DNA from: Dromaius novaehollandiae
Taxonomy: Eukaryota > Chordata > Aves > Casuariiformes > Dromaiidae
Assembly: GCF_036370855.1 (NCBI RefSeq)
Contig: NC_088117.1
Location: 3,100,001-3,164,000, forward strand
Direction of reading: 5' to 3'
Length of the DNA: 64,000 nt
Shown here: positions 1-13,600 of the stretch, one piece after another
Layout: every line of letters starts with the position of its first letter
Position numbering within the stretch: the first letter of the stretch is position 1
Notes under the pieces: model-generated
Databases searched by the model: none
Seen by the model: the letters and a program-made list of their open reading frames with translations, nothing else
Told to the model about the DNA's origin: nothing
Program-made: the position numbers and the translations under genes

Positions 1-1360
1 TTTTGATCTAGAAACTACATGGGTGAAGAGCAATTTTTGTGGCTAAAGCTCAGTAGCTAAAACTAAACTGCATCTCTCCTCTGCATGTGCTTTCACCCAT
101 GGAAGTAGCAAGCTCTGGAGCCTAAGACCCCTGGCAGTGATGGATTTGCCTAGTCCAGGCCTGGGGCAGATGCTTTTTTGGGGGCTGTTTTGGCACCTGG
201 GCATTAATCTGTGGGCAGGAGGAGGGTGGATCATGGAGGGCACAAGCTGCACCCCACAGAGATGCACCCAAGAGGGGGCTGCTGGGTGGACCTCCTCCAG
301 GGGCCTGGTGGAGGTGAGGAGCCCTCACCCTGAGCTTCCCTCCTTTATGGCTGCTCCTGTTGGCTGTGCTGAGATGGAGGCAGCATGTTGTGCTCCTGAA
401 CACCTTCACTCTGAAACCGTCCCTGCCGTGGGTCCACAGAAGCACACCAGGGAGAGAGCGCTCCGCAACAGCGTGTGTCTTTAATATGGTCAGGAAGTGT
501 CTCGGGTCAGGGCTGGCCCCGGGACCTCCTATGCCTGTAGCTGCCACATCCCTCCGCGTGCGCGTTACCACCTCTCGCAGTCGGGCTCTTGGACACTGCT
601 CTGCATACCACCATGGGCTTTTTCCCCTTGTTTTTAAATGTTTCACCTACAGAAAAGCAATAGAGAATGGACATTTCCCATCCCCGTTAACCCTGCCCTG
701 GCCGCCTGACGTGATGGGGGCAGCTGCCCCGGCCGAGCTCCCTGGAGGGCCGAGGCGCCCCGGAGCCTGTTGAACCTGCCTCACGCAGGGCAGGCGAAAT
801 TAAACCCTGCTGGCCAGCCAGGCTCGCCTGCAGGCAGACACCAGCCCTCTCCTGGCAGGTGGAGAAATGCAGATGCAGGAGGTTTCCAGAGGAATGTTCC
901 AGCCTCAGGGACCACAACACCAGGAAGCAACTCCGCACTGCAGCTCCCACCGAGCTGCCGCCGGCCGGAGGGCTCCGGGGAAAGTCGTAAACGTGATCTG
1001 AGCGCAGCCAAACCCCTGGAGAGCGCTGGAATAAGTTAATTTTTAAAGAGTCCGATGCCCCAGGGGCCACACGTGCAGCAGCCACTGGCTGCAGCTGAGT
1101 GAGCTGCGGCCCCCTCCATGCACCTGGGCCACATCCTGGGAGGTGCTGAGGCCTCCCAGCCCCATCCTGGGGCCTGTCACTGGGAGCCTCGCCAAGGGCT
1201 GAGGCAGGCGCTGACCCTCCAGAGCCGGGGCCGGGTCCTTCCCGGGGGCCCAAGGCAGATCAGGATCCCGGCGCGGTCCCTGCAGCCCGGGGGGGCGATG
1301 GTGGGGTGCCAGCACCGGCAAGGGGAGCGCTCAGCCCCATCCCGCTGCCCCGGTCCCGGC
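1..1360. other. GC-rich stretch, no supported gene
   Basis: Open frames here lie in GC-rich sequence, overlap on both strands and resemble no protein family I recognise. I see no RNA gene or clear repeat. The part nearest the RING gene is probably its 3' untranslated region and flank. Confidence 0.4.
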
Positions 1361-1957
1361 CTACTTGAGGAAGACGAGCAGGAAGAAGGTGGAGACGATG
1401 AGGACGAGGATGCCGGCGGCGAAGCCCAGGCGGAGGTTCTCCATGGAGGCGAGGGGTGGCTGCGCATCCACCAGCAGCCCCCGGCCCAGCAGCCCCTGGC
1501 CCGGCAGCCCCAGCACGAAGGCACCCTGCGCCTCGGGGCCGCGCCGCAGGCCGCAGGGCGACACCAGGCCGCTCACCGCGAAGACGGGCACACGGGTCGC
1601 TTCTGCCGCCGAGGAGCGTGCCAAGGCCCGGCCACGGCCCTCCTCCTCCTCCTCCTCACCCCCGGGCCGCGGGCAGGCACCGCGGAGGAGGCCCAGAGCC
1701 AGCGCGTCCCCGGGGCCGCCCGCCTCGGCGCCGAGGGCCACCTCAGGCACCAGCGTCACCATCCTGCAGAAGGGGCAGCTGACGAAGGCGACGGCGGCGG
1801 CGCGGCAAACGAGCTTGCGGAGGCAGGCGAGGCAGAGGGAATGGCGGCAGGGCAGCTGCTGGGGCGCCCGGCCCGCCCCGGCCGCCCGGTACGCCTCGTA
1901 GCAGATCCCACACTCCCCGGCGGCCTCCGCCGCTGCCGGGGGGGCCCCCGCCGCCAT
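1361..1957 (-). CDS. RING-finger protein with C-terminal membrane anchor (putative E3 ubiquitin ligase)
   Basis: A single-exon frame of 198 aa. The chosen ATG is an internal one in a longer frame because it has a strong initiation context (gcgccATGG) and the RING follows directly; the upstream extension is low-complexity Pro/Arg/Gly. The RING is C3HC4: C16, C19, C37, H39, C42, C45, C61 and C64. A linker follows with a six-Glu run near residues 101-106. Residues about 177-197 form a hydrophobic helix, and the protein ends two residues later (LK). The layout of N-terminal RING plus C-terminal membrane anchor is that of the small RNF152/RNF182/RNF183/RNF186 type ligases, which ubiquitinate targets at endosomal, lysosomal or ER membranes. 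I cannot assign the exact member. RNF224 or RNF208, which lie in human 9q34.3, are possible by position only. The CDS sits in a CpG-rich block, which fits a short single-exon vertebrate gene. Confidence 0.75.
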   Translation of the reverse strand: MAAGAPPAAAEAAGECGICYEAYRAAGAGRAPQQLPCRHSLCLACLRKLVCRAAAVAFVSCPFCRMVTLVPEVALGAEAGGPGDALALGLLRGACPRPGGEEEEEEGRGRALARSSAAEATRVPVFAVSGLVSPCGLRRGPEAQGAFVLGLPGQGLLGRGLLVDAQPPLASMENLRLGFAAGILVLIVSTFFLLVFLK

Positions 1958-4900
1958 GGCGCTGCTGCCAGCCCAAGGGCAGCCGAGCGCCGCCGGGGCC
2001 GTGGGCAGCCCCTTTTGAAGGCGGCGGCGGCGGTGAGGGCCAGGCCGAGCACGGCCACCCCCCAGCTGAACTTCACCCCGGCTCCCGGGGCGCCACGGCG
2101 GGCACTGAACCGGCGCGCTCCTCCTCTCCCGGCCCTGCGCCAGCTGCAAGCGCGCTGGGGAGGCAGCGCACGAAACGCCCAGGGGTGCCAAGTTCAGGGG
2201 CCGGGTGCCAAAACTCGTAGCGGGTGCGGGTGTTTTACCACAGGCCGATTGGGGCCACGGCCCTCACCACCCGCCCCACACGTGGCCCGGGGTATTTGCA
2301 GGGCTCCCAGCTGCTCTGCACACGTTTGCATCGGAAACACAAGCGGCTTCCAGGCTCTGGCTGCGGAGACAAACTTTTTATTTTATTTATTTATTTTTTT
2401 AACTAATCAGCGATGTTGTTATTGCCAAAATACAGTGTATTTTATCATGGCACCAGCCCACTAGGCAAAAACGCCGTGCTGTGCAACATAACGGCCAAGG
2501 CACTGCCGCCGCCATGCCCCCCCCCCCCCCCCCCGATGAAAGCGCCACCGCAGCGAACGGCTGTGCCCCGGGCGGGAGCGGGGATTTGGGGAGGGACCAA
2601 GGGACGCTTTACATGGTTGCCCTGCCGTCCAGGAGCGGATGGGTGTCTCCCAGCCCCAGGAATCACCAACCGCCGGGGGATGCAGGGCACACACTAAGCA
2701 AAAGCCAAAAAGATTGTGGGAGCTGCGGCGGGGCCGGGCGCCCTCGGGTCTGAGCCGGCTTGGGGGGCTGTGAAACCGCCATGCTGCCAAGCCCCAGCGC
2801 TGCCCGACCCCGCAGGCGGCTCAGGGAAAGATATTGGGATTTTCCCAATATCCGCCTGCTCGGCTCCCTGCACCGCCCGGGCCTTGGTTTTCCCTCCCAG
2901 GCGGCAGCACCTCCTCCAGCCGTGGGGCTTCCCTGGGCCGCCGCGGACCTTGCCCCGAGCTCCTGTCACTCATTACCGCTCGCCGGCCCGGCGGGCGCTA
3001 AGGCAATGGCCCAGACAGGGCTGGGAGGCTGCCAGCGCCTGGCCAGCACCTCCGCGGCGAACGGGAGGGAGGGGGCAGTTTTCCAGCATCCCTGCTGCGT
3101 TCGCCTCCCCGCTGGCACACAGCCTGGCAGCGGAGCGGGTCCTGGTGCGGCCGGCGGGACCGTGGCGATGGCAGAGGCCGCGACGGCTCTGGGAGGTCTC
3201 CAGATCCGTGCTGGGGGTGAGCAGCCGGGCGGGCTGCTGTCACCCCGTGTGTCCGTCTCCAGCTGCTCTGCGGGGCCCAGGCCCCGGTGGAGGGTCCCTG
3301 TGGGGCTGGGGTGCTGCAACCGCGACTGGGAGAGGACGTCTGGGACCTGCTGGGGTGCTGTGCTCTGCCCCTTGGCAGCTGGATCCTTCCCTCTGGATGG
3401 AAGCTGCTAAAAGGCCTGATCCTGGGAAGTGCTGAGCACCTCCGTGCCAGCAGAGGCTCAAGGCCTCCCAGCCAGCGGCGAGGAGGAGAGGGCGCGGGGA
3501 GGGGTGCAGGTGGGCGAGGCCCCCCGAGAGCCTCCCCGTGGGCATTCGGAGATCCCTGCTGGTGCCGCAGCCCGGGCACCAGGGCGTCCCGCCTCCCCTC
3601 GCGCCCCCTGAACCAGGCCCGAGCACCCATATCGCCTGCAGGTCCCCTCCCAGCGCCAGGAGCTCTGGTCGCCCTCGGCCCTGCGCTCTGCGAGGCCCAA
3701 CGTGCCACGGCCCGGCCTGCTGCCGAAAGCGGAAGGCCTCCGCACTGGAAGGGAGCCCTTGAACACGACTCCCAGGTGCACTGGAGCCTGCGGCGAGGAG
3801 ACATCCTCCGGCTGCCCTCGGAGCAGCTTCCCCCCGGACTGACCGGTTGGAAACAGCTCCAGCAAACTTCCCACCTCCGGGAGGCCACACGCCTGCCCCA
3901 CGGCCCCCACAGCTGATCTGCCCACGTGTAGCAAGTGCAAGGTGCTCACAGTGGAGGTGCCCGAGGTCTCCTGGTGACCGGAAGCTGCTGGCGCTGCTCC
4001 ACGGTGAGCAACTCAAGAGAGAAGGCCAAAATCCCCAAATTATGCCCAGACTTGGCTGTGGGAGAGGAGCAGGTGGTGATGTTGGGACAGCCAGGCACGT
4101 GGCAGCTCCACCATCGCTCCCGCAGCCCTGGCAACTAGGTCTGAGGTGACAACAGCTCCGTTCCTCCAGCTTGGACTGTGCAGAAACAAGAACTAGGATG
4201 GCCCCGCTCTCCCTGGGGAACGGGGCCAGCCCGCGACTCCGGGGCGGAAGAAGTTGGAGCCCAGCTTTCCGTGCTGCCCCAGCTGCCCTCGCTAGATGGG
4301 AAAAGGAAACAAACAATTACCAGCAGAAACCAGCTGCGGCTTAATAGCTTCTCCCGGGGGGAGGGCTGCAATGGGACCAGGCTTATCTCTGCGTTCTATA
4401 CTTCAAGGTCAAGAGACAAAAGCCTTACTGGGGCTGTTACTTATTAATGACAATGGAGAACTACCCAAATGCCAAAGCACGGATGCAATGCAGAGCTCCG
4501 TCAGGCCTCACCCCAGCCAGCCCACTCTTTGCCGCATTTGTGCTGGCTGTCGGGTGGCAGTAACACTTTCCACCCAAAACGTGTTTTTTTGAGATTAAGA
4601 ACCCCACTGGGGCTCCTCTGGCCAGAGCAGATCCCTCAAGTCCTGGTTATGGGGCCACCACAGACTATCCCCTTCCACCGGAGCTCGAACTACAGGACGT
4701 GGAGGACCTCGCTCTGCCTTGTCGCTAGCTGCACGTGGCTGCAGCTGCCCCAGACACGTTCCCGCCTGTGCCAAAGGGGAAGCCCCAGACCTTTGGCAGG
4801 ATGTTGGTGCAAAGCACTTGTCAGCATCGCAGAGCGTCACACGCCTCCGGCCATGTCCTCCTCCGGGAGGATTCACCCACCTCCAGGCAACAGTGCCTGA

Positions 4901-7630
4901 TGCAGGAGCACAGAAGTGCCCTGGCCACAGCAGGAGAGCTGCAGAGTCGAGGTGGGTTCAGACACAGCATTAGCTGTCCCTGCTGAGCGAGAGGCTTTTC
5001 TGAAGGCAAATTAGCCGGAGAGGCACGAGTTTGCCCAGTTCCATCACCCAGTGCTTCCACGCAAGTGGACCCTGCCCTGCCTCCCTCCCCGCTGCGATGT
5101 TTCAAACAAGGATGTGTTCAGGAGTTTGAGGGATGAGCAACCAGCCATTGCCATTTCTCACAGCCCAGGGCCAGCCTGGGGCGCAGACATGGGGGCAACG
5201 TGCTGGACACTGCCGAACGCCACACCTAGGCTGGCCCTCACTCCCCGTTCCAGCACCGCACGTGCACCAGGGTCTCTCCTCCTGCTCCATGCAGACAACC
5301 CACTCTGCCGAGCCCCCCCGCTCTGGCATGCTGCCTGCCCTGCCTCTTCTCCTGCTTGCCCACCAGCCCTGCGTGGCTTTCCTCCACCGGGGGAGGCATC
5401 TGGCCCAGCAGATCGCCCCACCGAAGGCTTAGGGACCTGTGGCTGATATGCAATACACCAGTGACCAGGCAGAAAAGAACTGGTGGTGCCTGAGATCGTC
5501 CTGGCCACAGCCAGGATTCTCCTGGGCTTGCCCGAGGACTGCACGCTGCAGGCCAGTCTCCGTAACGGCAAGCTGCAGCCTAAGAGGAGGCCTGTTGGCT
5601 TTCGGAGGGGAAAGCAGGGAGAGGACTGAGAAAGAGGGAAAGTTATGTCCCCTGGGGGACTCTGCAAACTCTCACGCCCCACCGGCAAGACCCAGCCATG
5701 CTGCGGGAAACGCCTTCCTTAAACACCAAAGCCAGGACTATGCAAATTCCCTGTGTGCTGTTTGCTGAGCTACAAAGAGCATTTGAGCGATCTCAAAAGA
5801 CAGAGCCAAGTTATGGCCCATCCTGCAAGTGCTCTGGGAGGGCTTCACCTGCCAGGACAAGGCACAGAGCAGCACATTAGCATCTCTCCTTACCCAGATA
5901 TCGCAGCAGGAGACTGATACTCCTTCCAGCAAGACCTGCCACGGGCCTAGCCACAAGGACAGCCACGCTCAGAGCAAAGAGGTTCGGTCCCGGTACAGAA
6001 TCACCATCCCCCTGCACCGTGTATCTGCTGTCTCATACCTTTTCAAGGTCACTGGCAGTCATGGTGCTGAGCACTTGCAGGGATATTCAATGATGTACAA
6101 AGACTGGCACATAGTGTTCAGCTGACAGCTCGATTAAAAGGTTCACTAGCTGCCTCTCAAAGGCCTCTTCCCGTAAAACACAAGGCAAGTTCCCAGCCCT
6201 TGCTCTTGAGAGAAGGTGCAGGGACGTGCTGCAGGCCAGCTCGAGCTACGCAAGGCTGGCAGCAAGGACAGCCAATGTGCTCATCCCCGCTCTCAGGGCC
6301 ATAGCCCTGCTCAAAGCATTTTGCTTCCCCAAAGTCACGGAAGTTCAAAAACCCAACAGCTGGAGGAGCTTTTGACCCAGATGTTTCATGAACACAACCC
6401 ATAATGCTGTGTTTTTGGAAGAATGAAGCGCAAGCATTTTATCGGCTGATGTCTGTAAGAGCATCTGCTTCGCAAACTCAAGGTGATGGGCGAAATGGCC
6501 AGAGCTCAAATCAGTCTCTTTAAGATCATCCCTGCAGCTATTTTAATAGCACAAAGTCCCTGGTGCAGTATTTTAGAACATAAACTGAAAGAGATTTCTG
6601 CATTTAGATGAACTTGCGTGGGAATTCAGGGACTCAAGGGGAGCTGTCTGGGAGTTTTAGAGACAAAAAGCCCCCCATTAAAATGCTCAGTGTCCTCTGC
6701 TCCTGGTGAGTGGTTTGATCATGGGATATCAGCTCCAGCTCACTGACAGCAAGCTGAAGTATTTGCTCACGACCTACTCACACAGCAGCCCCAGAGCCAT
6801 ATCCTTCCATGTGCAGGGATGAGAAGGGGCTGACCAGCCCCAGACTTGCTCAGAGCACAGTGGCTAAACTCACTGCAGTCTCGAGTCTCCCTAAAGCTTC
6901 AGCTTGTGCAAAGGATTTGTGCTCTGAGGCTGTCATTGGGCGACTGAATATCTCAAAGCTCTTAAGGTTCTCCACCACTTCCTGACCTGAGATCTTTCTC
7001 CTAGTGTCAGATCAAGGGAAGAATGACTCTGAGCACTGTGTCAGAAACCAGCTGCTTATCTCCATGCATCAGCCACTGCTGCTTTCCCCACCAGCCCAGT
7101 TTCATTCTTCTCCTTCCCGCCCTGCTATTGCATTTCACCTTCTGCAGAACAGAGCTCAGCAAGGCTGACTAAGAATGGGAAAGAAAAGGTGAACTTATGA
7201 CTCAAGATGAAGTTCCAGTGTGCTAGATGGAGACACAGCGGACTTGTGCGGAAACAGCAGCCCTGCTATGTACACAACCTGAAGGAAACAGCAATCGCAA
7301 TCGTAGACCATCCCTATGGGGCCAGTGCAGGTCTGTCCTCTGGTGCCCATCCTCCAGCACTTTGTCCATATTAACATTTAGATGACTGAAGCAATGGCAA
7401 TTCCACTACTTCCCTGAATCTGAAAAGCTGCATTGATGCTCCCTTCTCTGGAACTGGGAGGTCAAAGTTTAATTTAAGCAACACTGCCCAATGCTTTGTT
7501 ACAGAGCTCTGGACAATACAACGGCTCTTCATTTCCCTCAAACCCTACTCTGTGTTCACAGCACTCTGATCTTCCTCAGAAGGAGCTCATCAAATGGGGG
7601 TATGAGCTCTTTCCTTTGCTGCTGGCTCAC
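1958..7630. other. Promoter flank of the RING gene, then AT/GC-mixed sequence without a recognised gene
   Basis: The first kilobase is CpG-rich and includes an 18-base C run at about 2517-2534; it is the likely promoter side of the minus-strand RING gene. The rest holds many overlapping open frames on both strands without family resemblance. On the minus strand this is where the 3' half of LRSAM1 (coiled coil, SAM domain, RING) would be expected. I saw only a doubtful remnant at about 6715-6790, whose minus-strand translation is reminiscent of the ELLQLTQLEL helix of LRSAM1. Confidence 0.4.
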
Positions 7631-10600
7631 CTGGCTCCTGATCCGCCTGTGCATAAGATCCTTCTCTGCTTGGAGAACTTCAGACGCAGCTTTCTGCATC
7701 ACACTCTAAGGGACAGACAACATCTTGCTCAGTGAGGGCTGTTCATGCAGCTATAAATGGACTAACAACCTCTGCTACATTCGGTGACTGATGTACAAGC
7801 GTTTGAACACTGCTTAATTTGTGTAATGGAGGTCCCATTTAGGCCACGGCTTACATCTCACAGTCCCAAAGGATAAAACTGTCTTTACAGACAGACACAG
7901 AAGTTAAAGTCATGCTCTTCAAACGCACATTTTGAATGCTCTATTTGAACCTGATCTCTCATTTTCAGCAGCACTGAGCACTCAGACTGTGAGGTCTGTG
8001 CAATAGGGCACGGGTGCCCAGCACTTCCGAAAGCTGAGCCACGGAAGTCTCAGATTCAGAACAGGCATTCAAAAGGAGCAGCTGCTTTAAAAATGATTCC
8101 TGTTGGCAGCTTGTCTCCAGTCACCCAGAAAACCTGCCAAAAAGCTAAGACTTGTCCCAAAATTCTCCGTATTAATCAACAGACCAGCTTCGCTAATCAT
8201 GGTGTGTGCTGCTGTTCTTTATGAAAATTTGCTGTCTGGTTAAAGAATGAAATATATTTTTCTTTCAACTACCAAAGTCAACTTGTCAAAGTACCAGAGA
8301 TTCTCACAGCTTAGCAAATACTTCTGCAAGGTTATTGAACAACTTTTGCATGCAGCTGGGCCCTGCCGCTGTCACGCCTACGCGTGCCCTGGCCCTGCCG
8401 CTCTCAAGCCTTTCACGTGCAGTTGCTTTCCCTCGGTCACCTCCCGCATGCAGCTTGTTCCCTTGCTTACCTCCTGCAAGATCCGACTAATGGCCTTGCT
8501 CTGATCCAGTTGCTGCCAAGCCAGGATTTGTTGGAACTTGTGATCCATCTCAGCTAGAAGATATATTTGCCAGGGAGGTCTGAGATCTTAGCACAAACAA
8601 GAGAAAAGGTGGGTAACGGGGAACTCAGGAACGGAGCAATTTGGTACTGCACAAGGGTGAACGGCCATGACGCGCATCCCAAGGCACAGCTGAAGGCTGG
8701 CAGATATGAAACCTCCTTCCCTAGCCCCAAACCAATGCTGCAGCACAGATGAGGCCAGGGCAGGAGCACAGCTGCCTGCATGCGCACAGCTCGAAGTCCA
8801 AACTGGGGCTGTCCCCAAAAGCTGCCCAGGGGATGGACTTGCCAGTCGGTGTTGTGCATGGGAGAGGGTGTGCTGGTGAAGGAGACCAGGGAAGGTGGAC
8901 TACATTCCCTGCACTGGCGGGCAGCGTGTCTGTTCACTGCCCTCTGTTGGGCAGGCCATGGGCAGACAAGGTTGCTTTTATTCAGTCACCAGATGCTGCC
9001 AGACTAAAGTTTCTCATTTTCTTTATTACACTGTTTGATCCCATCTGACATTTCACTACTGGTGGGGACATTTTCTCATCAGTTTCCTGGAGTGACATGC
9101 CCCAGCTTGAAGGAATCAGTGGACTCAAGGTCTCATAGCTCTGCAAATGATAAACTCTTCCAGCTCCATTTTTTTCCAAATTCTAGATGTGCTTCCTCGC
9201 AGGTCCTGCAAGAACCAACACACATTAGAACAGAGCTTGTTTTTTAAGAAATACAAGTGCATGACATGGCCCTCACAAAAGTCACACTGTTCGTATAAAA
9301 CAAGGTGATGGATTACTTGGTTTCTACCCTGGACCTATCTCCTTGAAAAAGCGATGGCCACTGCAGCCTGCTTTCACAGTATGGTGCAAACGCAGGACAA
9401 GCTCTAAGTCAGTTTTGAAGTAGACACGGAAAACAAGAATTTCCCCAAGCCTCTGAGGGACACACATCTTCCCCTTTAGCTCCATGAGATCTAAGATAAT
9501 ACATTGATCATGCTCTAAAGTGCAGTTTTACTCTAAAAGGCGACCTTATATAAATGGCCCTAGAAGATGTCATTTTTCTTGGCTTAGAAGAACTAAACTT
9601 GGTTCTGAAGAAAAGGGAGCCCCAACCTGCTCTGTGACTCGTTCAGCAGAACTATTCAAAACGCACTGAAGTGCAACAGGTAGAAGGCTCTGACTACCCC
9701 CAAGAGAATCTGGACCATTCTGCTCCATAATTCTTATCTTCTCCTTGAAAAGTGCATAAAAAAGCAATGGAAACAGAAATGCTATCCCTGAGACAACCCT
9801 GGGTGAAGAGGAAAGTAGTTTTGTGCTACTGCTTGACATCAAATGGGCCAACAGAACAGGAGTAAGACCAGTCTAATTTCATCCTCCATATTGAACAGCA
9901 TGTATAAAGTAAAATAAAATAAACAGTATAAAAAGTGTTAGTTAATTCAAAGCATGATTAACATGCATATTCTTGTGGTTAGGAGGTGGTCCATTCATTC
10001 AAGTTTGACAGTTTCCTTAAGTTGTATTGTCTCTTACAGAGCTGTCTCACTCCAACCCAATGGCTGCAAGACTTCCTGAGTATATATATATTTATATATG
10101 AGAATTATGCTCTGGGCTGTTGGAAAGAAAGGCACTTTATAGCAGTACCATCAGTCCCAAAGATCTCCCGCTGTACCTGGAGCAGGCTTGGCTGACGAGG
10201 TCTTGCTGACGAGACTCCAGGTTTATTTGGATGAACTTATTCTTGTAAGTCTCAGCCAGCATTTGCTGTATGGCAGCTAGGAGACAGAAGTGCCGTCAGT
10301 ATCAGGAGCTGGTGTCTAGAACAGGCCCTAACCTACCACTGCTGCTACGAGCACTCGCCAGCAACAGCGCCTGCTCTCTCATTTCCAGCCTGTCCTTGCT
10401 TTTTCCATTTCAGCCCTTTGAGAGCAAAATCAGCCAGCCACAAGAATTGGGAAATTAGATGAGCAAACTCCTCCCTGCCGGTGCTTGCATCTCTTCAGCT
10501 CTCAGCGCAGCTGAGTCACTGCCTACTGACCCTAGATGGGCTGCAGGTCTGCCCATTCCTGCGGTGAGTAATCCATCCCTTGAGGTGAGAAGACACACCG

Positions 10601-13600
10601 TTTCCCTTCTAACCCCAGCAAATCTGTTCATAATTGTAACCAGCAAAAATGGGTCCCTTGCTCCATCCTTATTTAGCTCCTGCTGTGCCTCCTGCCTCAT
10701 GAACCTGATCAGTTAACATCTGTTTGGTGCCTCTGACATATAACGTGCTTTGTGTGCACACAGGATGGAGCATCTTCTTCAGTCTCGCAGATTCCCTGCA
10801 AGACATGCTCTGGTTTGGCAGGGAGGGTAACTCTCATCTCCAAAGGAGTCAGCAGTGAGCTGCAGGTGAAAGCAGAGGATTAGCTATGGTACATACGCAC
10901 GGGTTCCCTATCCAGCCCCTCCCTACTGCCCCAAGCAACGGACAGCAAGAACGTGCGCATAACTGAGAGCATCTCTCACGCGACTAACACTTACTCAGTG
11001 CATTTCCAGAGGAACCAGGTCTTTCTAGCATGCTACCACCCCAAAGAGTTGTCTGGACTTACAGGCCACTTCGCTTTTGTGTAGATGCTCTTACTTTCCT
11101 CCTCTAAGTATTTACGCACTGTCCTGTCTGCCCCATCCACCGATGCTCCTCCTCCCTCACTCTCCAGCACGAGGAGCACGTACTGCGAGGGAGGCTGGTA
11201 TGCAATTCCGCAGTCTGGAAGATCATCAGACAAAACAAGACATTTGGTGCTTAAAGAGCTCCGTGGCAGCACGACCGAGGGCTGGTCTATGTGTGAGACT
11301 GCTTCTAACTGTGCTGCCTCTCCCCGAGCGCAGATGAGTGCCTGACACAGTCCTCTGAGCTCAGGCAGACTTAGCGCAGAGAAGCTGTGAGAGGAGACTG
11401 TGCCACCCCATTCCCACCGGGAAGATGATTAAAGCGCGGCACGGAGGAGCGGGTGCAGAAGGGAAGCACAGAAGCCGCGAGCGCTGTTCTCACTTCTGCA
11501 GATGATCGCACGGCAGGATCCCCTCCAGAAACAGCCTGAGCTCTTAGAGCTGCGCTGACCTCTGCCAACCTGCTCAGAGAAATGCTTCCTTTGCACTGAC
11601 CCAGGCAGGTTAGCTCCCGCGGGGCTGTAAAGGAGAGTTTTCTGCACGTATTAAAATAAGCTCTGGTTGTTATTACAGGGATTAGTGCAATGCCTGACAA
11701 GGCACTTGCCCTGCATAAAGGCTCTCCAGATCTTCCTGTCTGTATTAAACACAACATTAATAAACTCAAAGCACATTATCTTTCTCCTCTGAGTTTTCAA
11801 CCAAGTTTCACCTTTCTTTTAGTAACACATCAGTCTATAGGCCCCAAGCCCTTCCTCACAGAAAATGAGGGTAGAAAGGACCTTACGTAATTACTGAATC
11901 CATCTCTCTGTCAGCCAGACTCTCCTCGCTTACCTTCACAGAGGAAGCGCTGAATGGACTCTGTACCTGCACTGCAAATGCCGGGTGATGGGTAGGTCAT
12001 GGAAGAAGCATCTCCAAAAGAGAACACAGAAAGCTTCAGGTTATTCTGGCAGCCCAGCCAGAGTCCAGCTGCTTCAAGGCTGGGGACCAGGAAAATGAAC
12101 TGCAAAATTTAACCTGTACCCCATAAAAACTAAATCACAGAACATCTTTCTCTTAGCACATTAACTCAGTGCTAGTGTTTTCCTCTGCAAAGGCAGAGAA
12201 TTCTGCCAAATCACCAGGTGGTAGCAGGACCACTTAGTCTTGCAGCTTCTCAAAACTTCACTCACAGAGTGATAACTGTATGTTACCCTAAATACTGACA
12301 AAAATATGAGGTTGTATGGAATTTCTGCTGGTGTCTGACACCTTTCAGAGGTGTGGTGATTCCAGTGGCCCTTATTTGGGAACTTCTGGACTGGTCTTCC
12401 AGTGAAACACCCCCCTCATGCAGAGATATCTACTTCATGTTTAAGCACAAAAGGGCATGAAAATTCTCAATTACAGGAGTTTTCTGCTAAATTTATGTGT
12501 GCTGGATCCCTTAAGCATGATGCATGCAAGGGATGGTGATACAGATGGCATGGAGAAAAGAGCAATACCAGTAAGAACCAGTGGAAGGACTGCCTTCTCT
12601 TTTGCCCTGCTGTGTCCTCCAAAAGGACCTAATGTTGTCTGCTGTAGAGAGGCAGTTAGCAGGAAGTCCCCAAAAGGAGACCACTTCTATTGAACACAGG
12701 GGAGCAAGCTGCAAAGGTCCCTAGTCCCAAAGATTGCCTATGAGAGAAGTGAAGCCTAATGTTATGTGTTCAAGACATGACAGCGTTTATTCACATCCTG
12801 AATGCTGATATCTGAGTCAGCCCTGTTGCATGAGATTTGCAAAGCTTAATCCTGACAAGTTTGGCAGCCAGAAGGTAACACATCCATAAAAATCTTGATC
12901 CTTGTCTCATTTCAAATATGCACTCCAGGGAGCCAGAAAGCTATGGAAACTGGCAATGAGTCCGAGATCAGTCATGGCAATTGAGGCAGAAACCTCAACA
13001 TCTAATCTGCTCATTTACAACCAGCCTAGGTGGAAAGCACTGAGTCAGTCTGGGCTGACAGGCACAGTTTGTGCTCTCAGAGACAGTCTTGGAGGATTAC
13101 TCCCTATGGATGATTTTTGTCATGATGAAGCCACGGCAGAAAATGATCAGAAGAGAAACCTGCTACAAGACAAAAACAGGAAGAATAGGCAAAACCAAAT
13201 TTCGGCACCAGGGATCACACATAGCCTAGTTACAAACCTCAGAGTGAGTGGTCCCCAAGCCCTCACTATTCACTTTCTATGCTAAATTTATGATCATATT
13301 GATCAACTAGGAAGGGAACCAGCCTACAGTGGGATAAACAGCCTGCGAAGGGGAGACACAGACACCGCTGGCTGGGTGCATACTTCCAGCAAGTGGATGT
13401 GAGCTCGTATCCATGGCAGTTCCTGCAGCATGTCCTCACTGATATTCAGAGCGCACAAACTCCACAAGCCACTCACAGTCGGAGTCAGCTCCTTCCGCTT
13501 GTTGCTGAAAATCCAGGGGGCAAAGGCCAGATGTTGCAGATGGATACAGCAGTGAACCGAGCTGCACTTCCAAGTTCCTTGCCCTCCATTTTCTTCTGTC

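Noticed and set aside
1118-2464. 448-codon plus-strand open frame
   Set aside because: It is antisense to the RING gene in GC-rich DNA with low-complexity Arg/Pro/Gly/Ala content and no domain.
12902-13285. 127-codon plus-strand frame inside the LRSAM1 region
   Set aside because: No family resemblance, no splice or promoter support, and it lies antisense in an intron.
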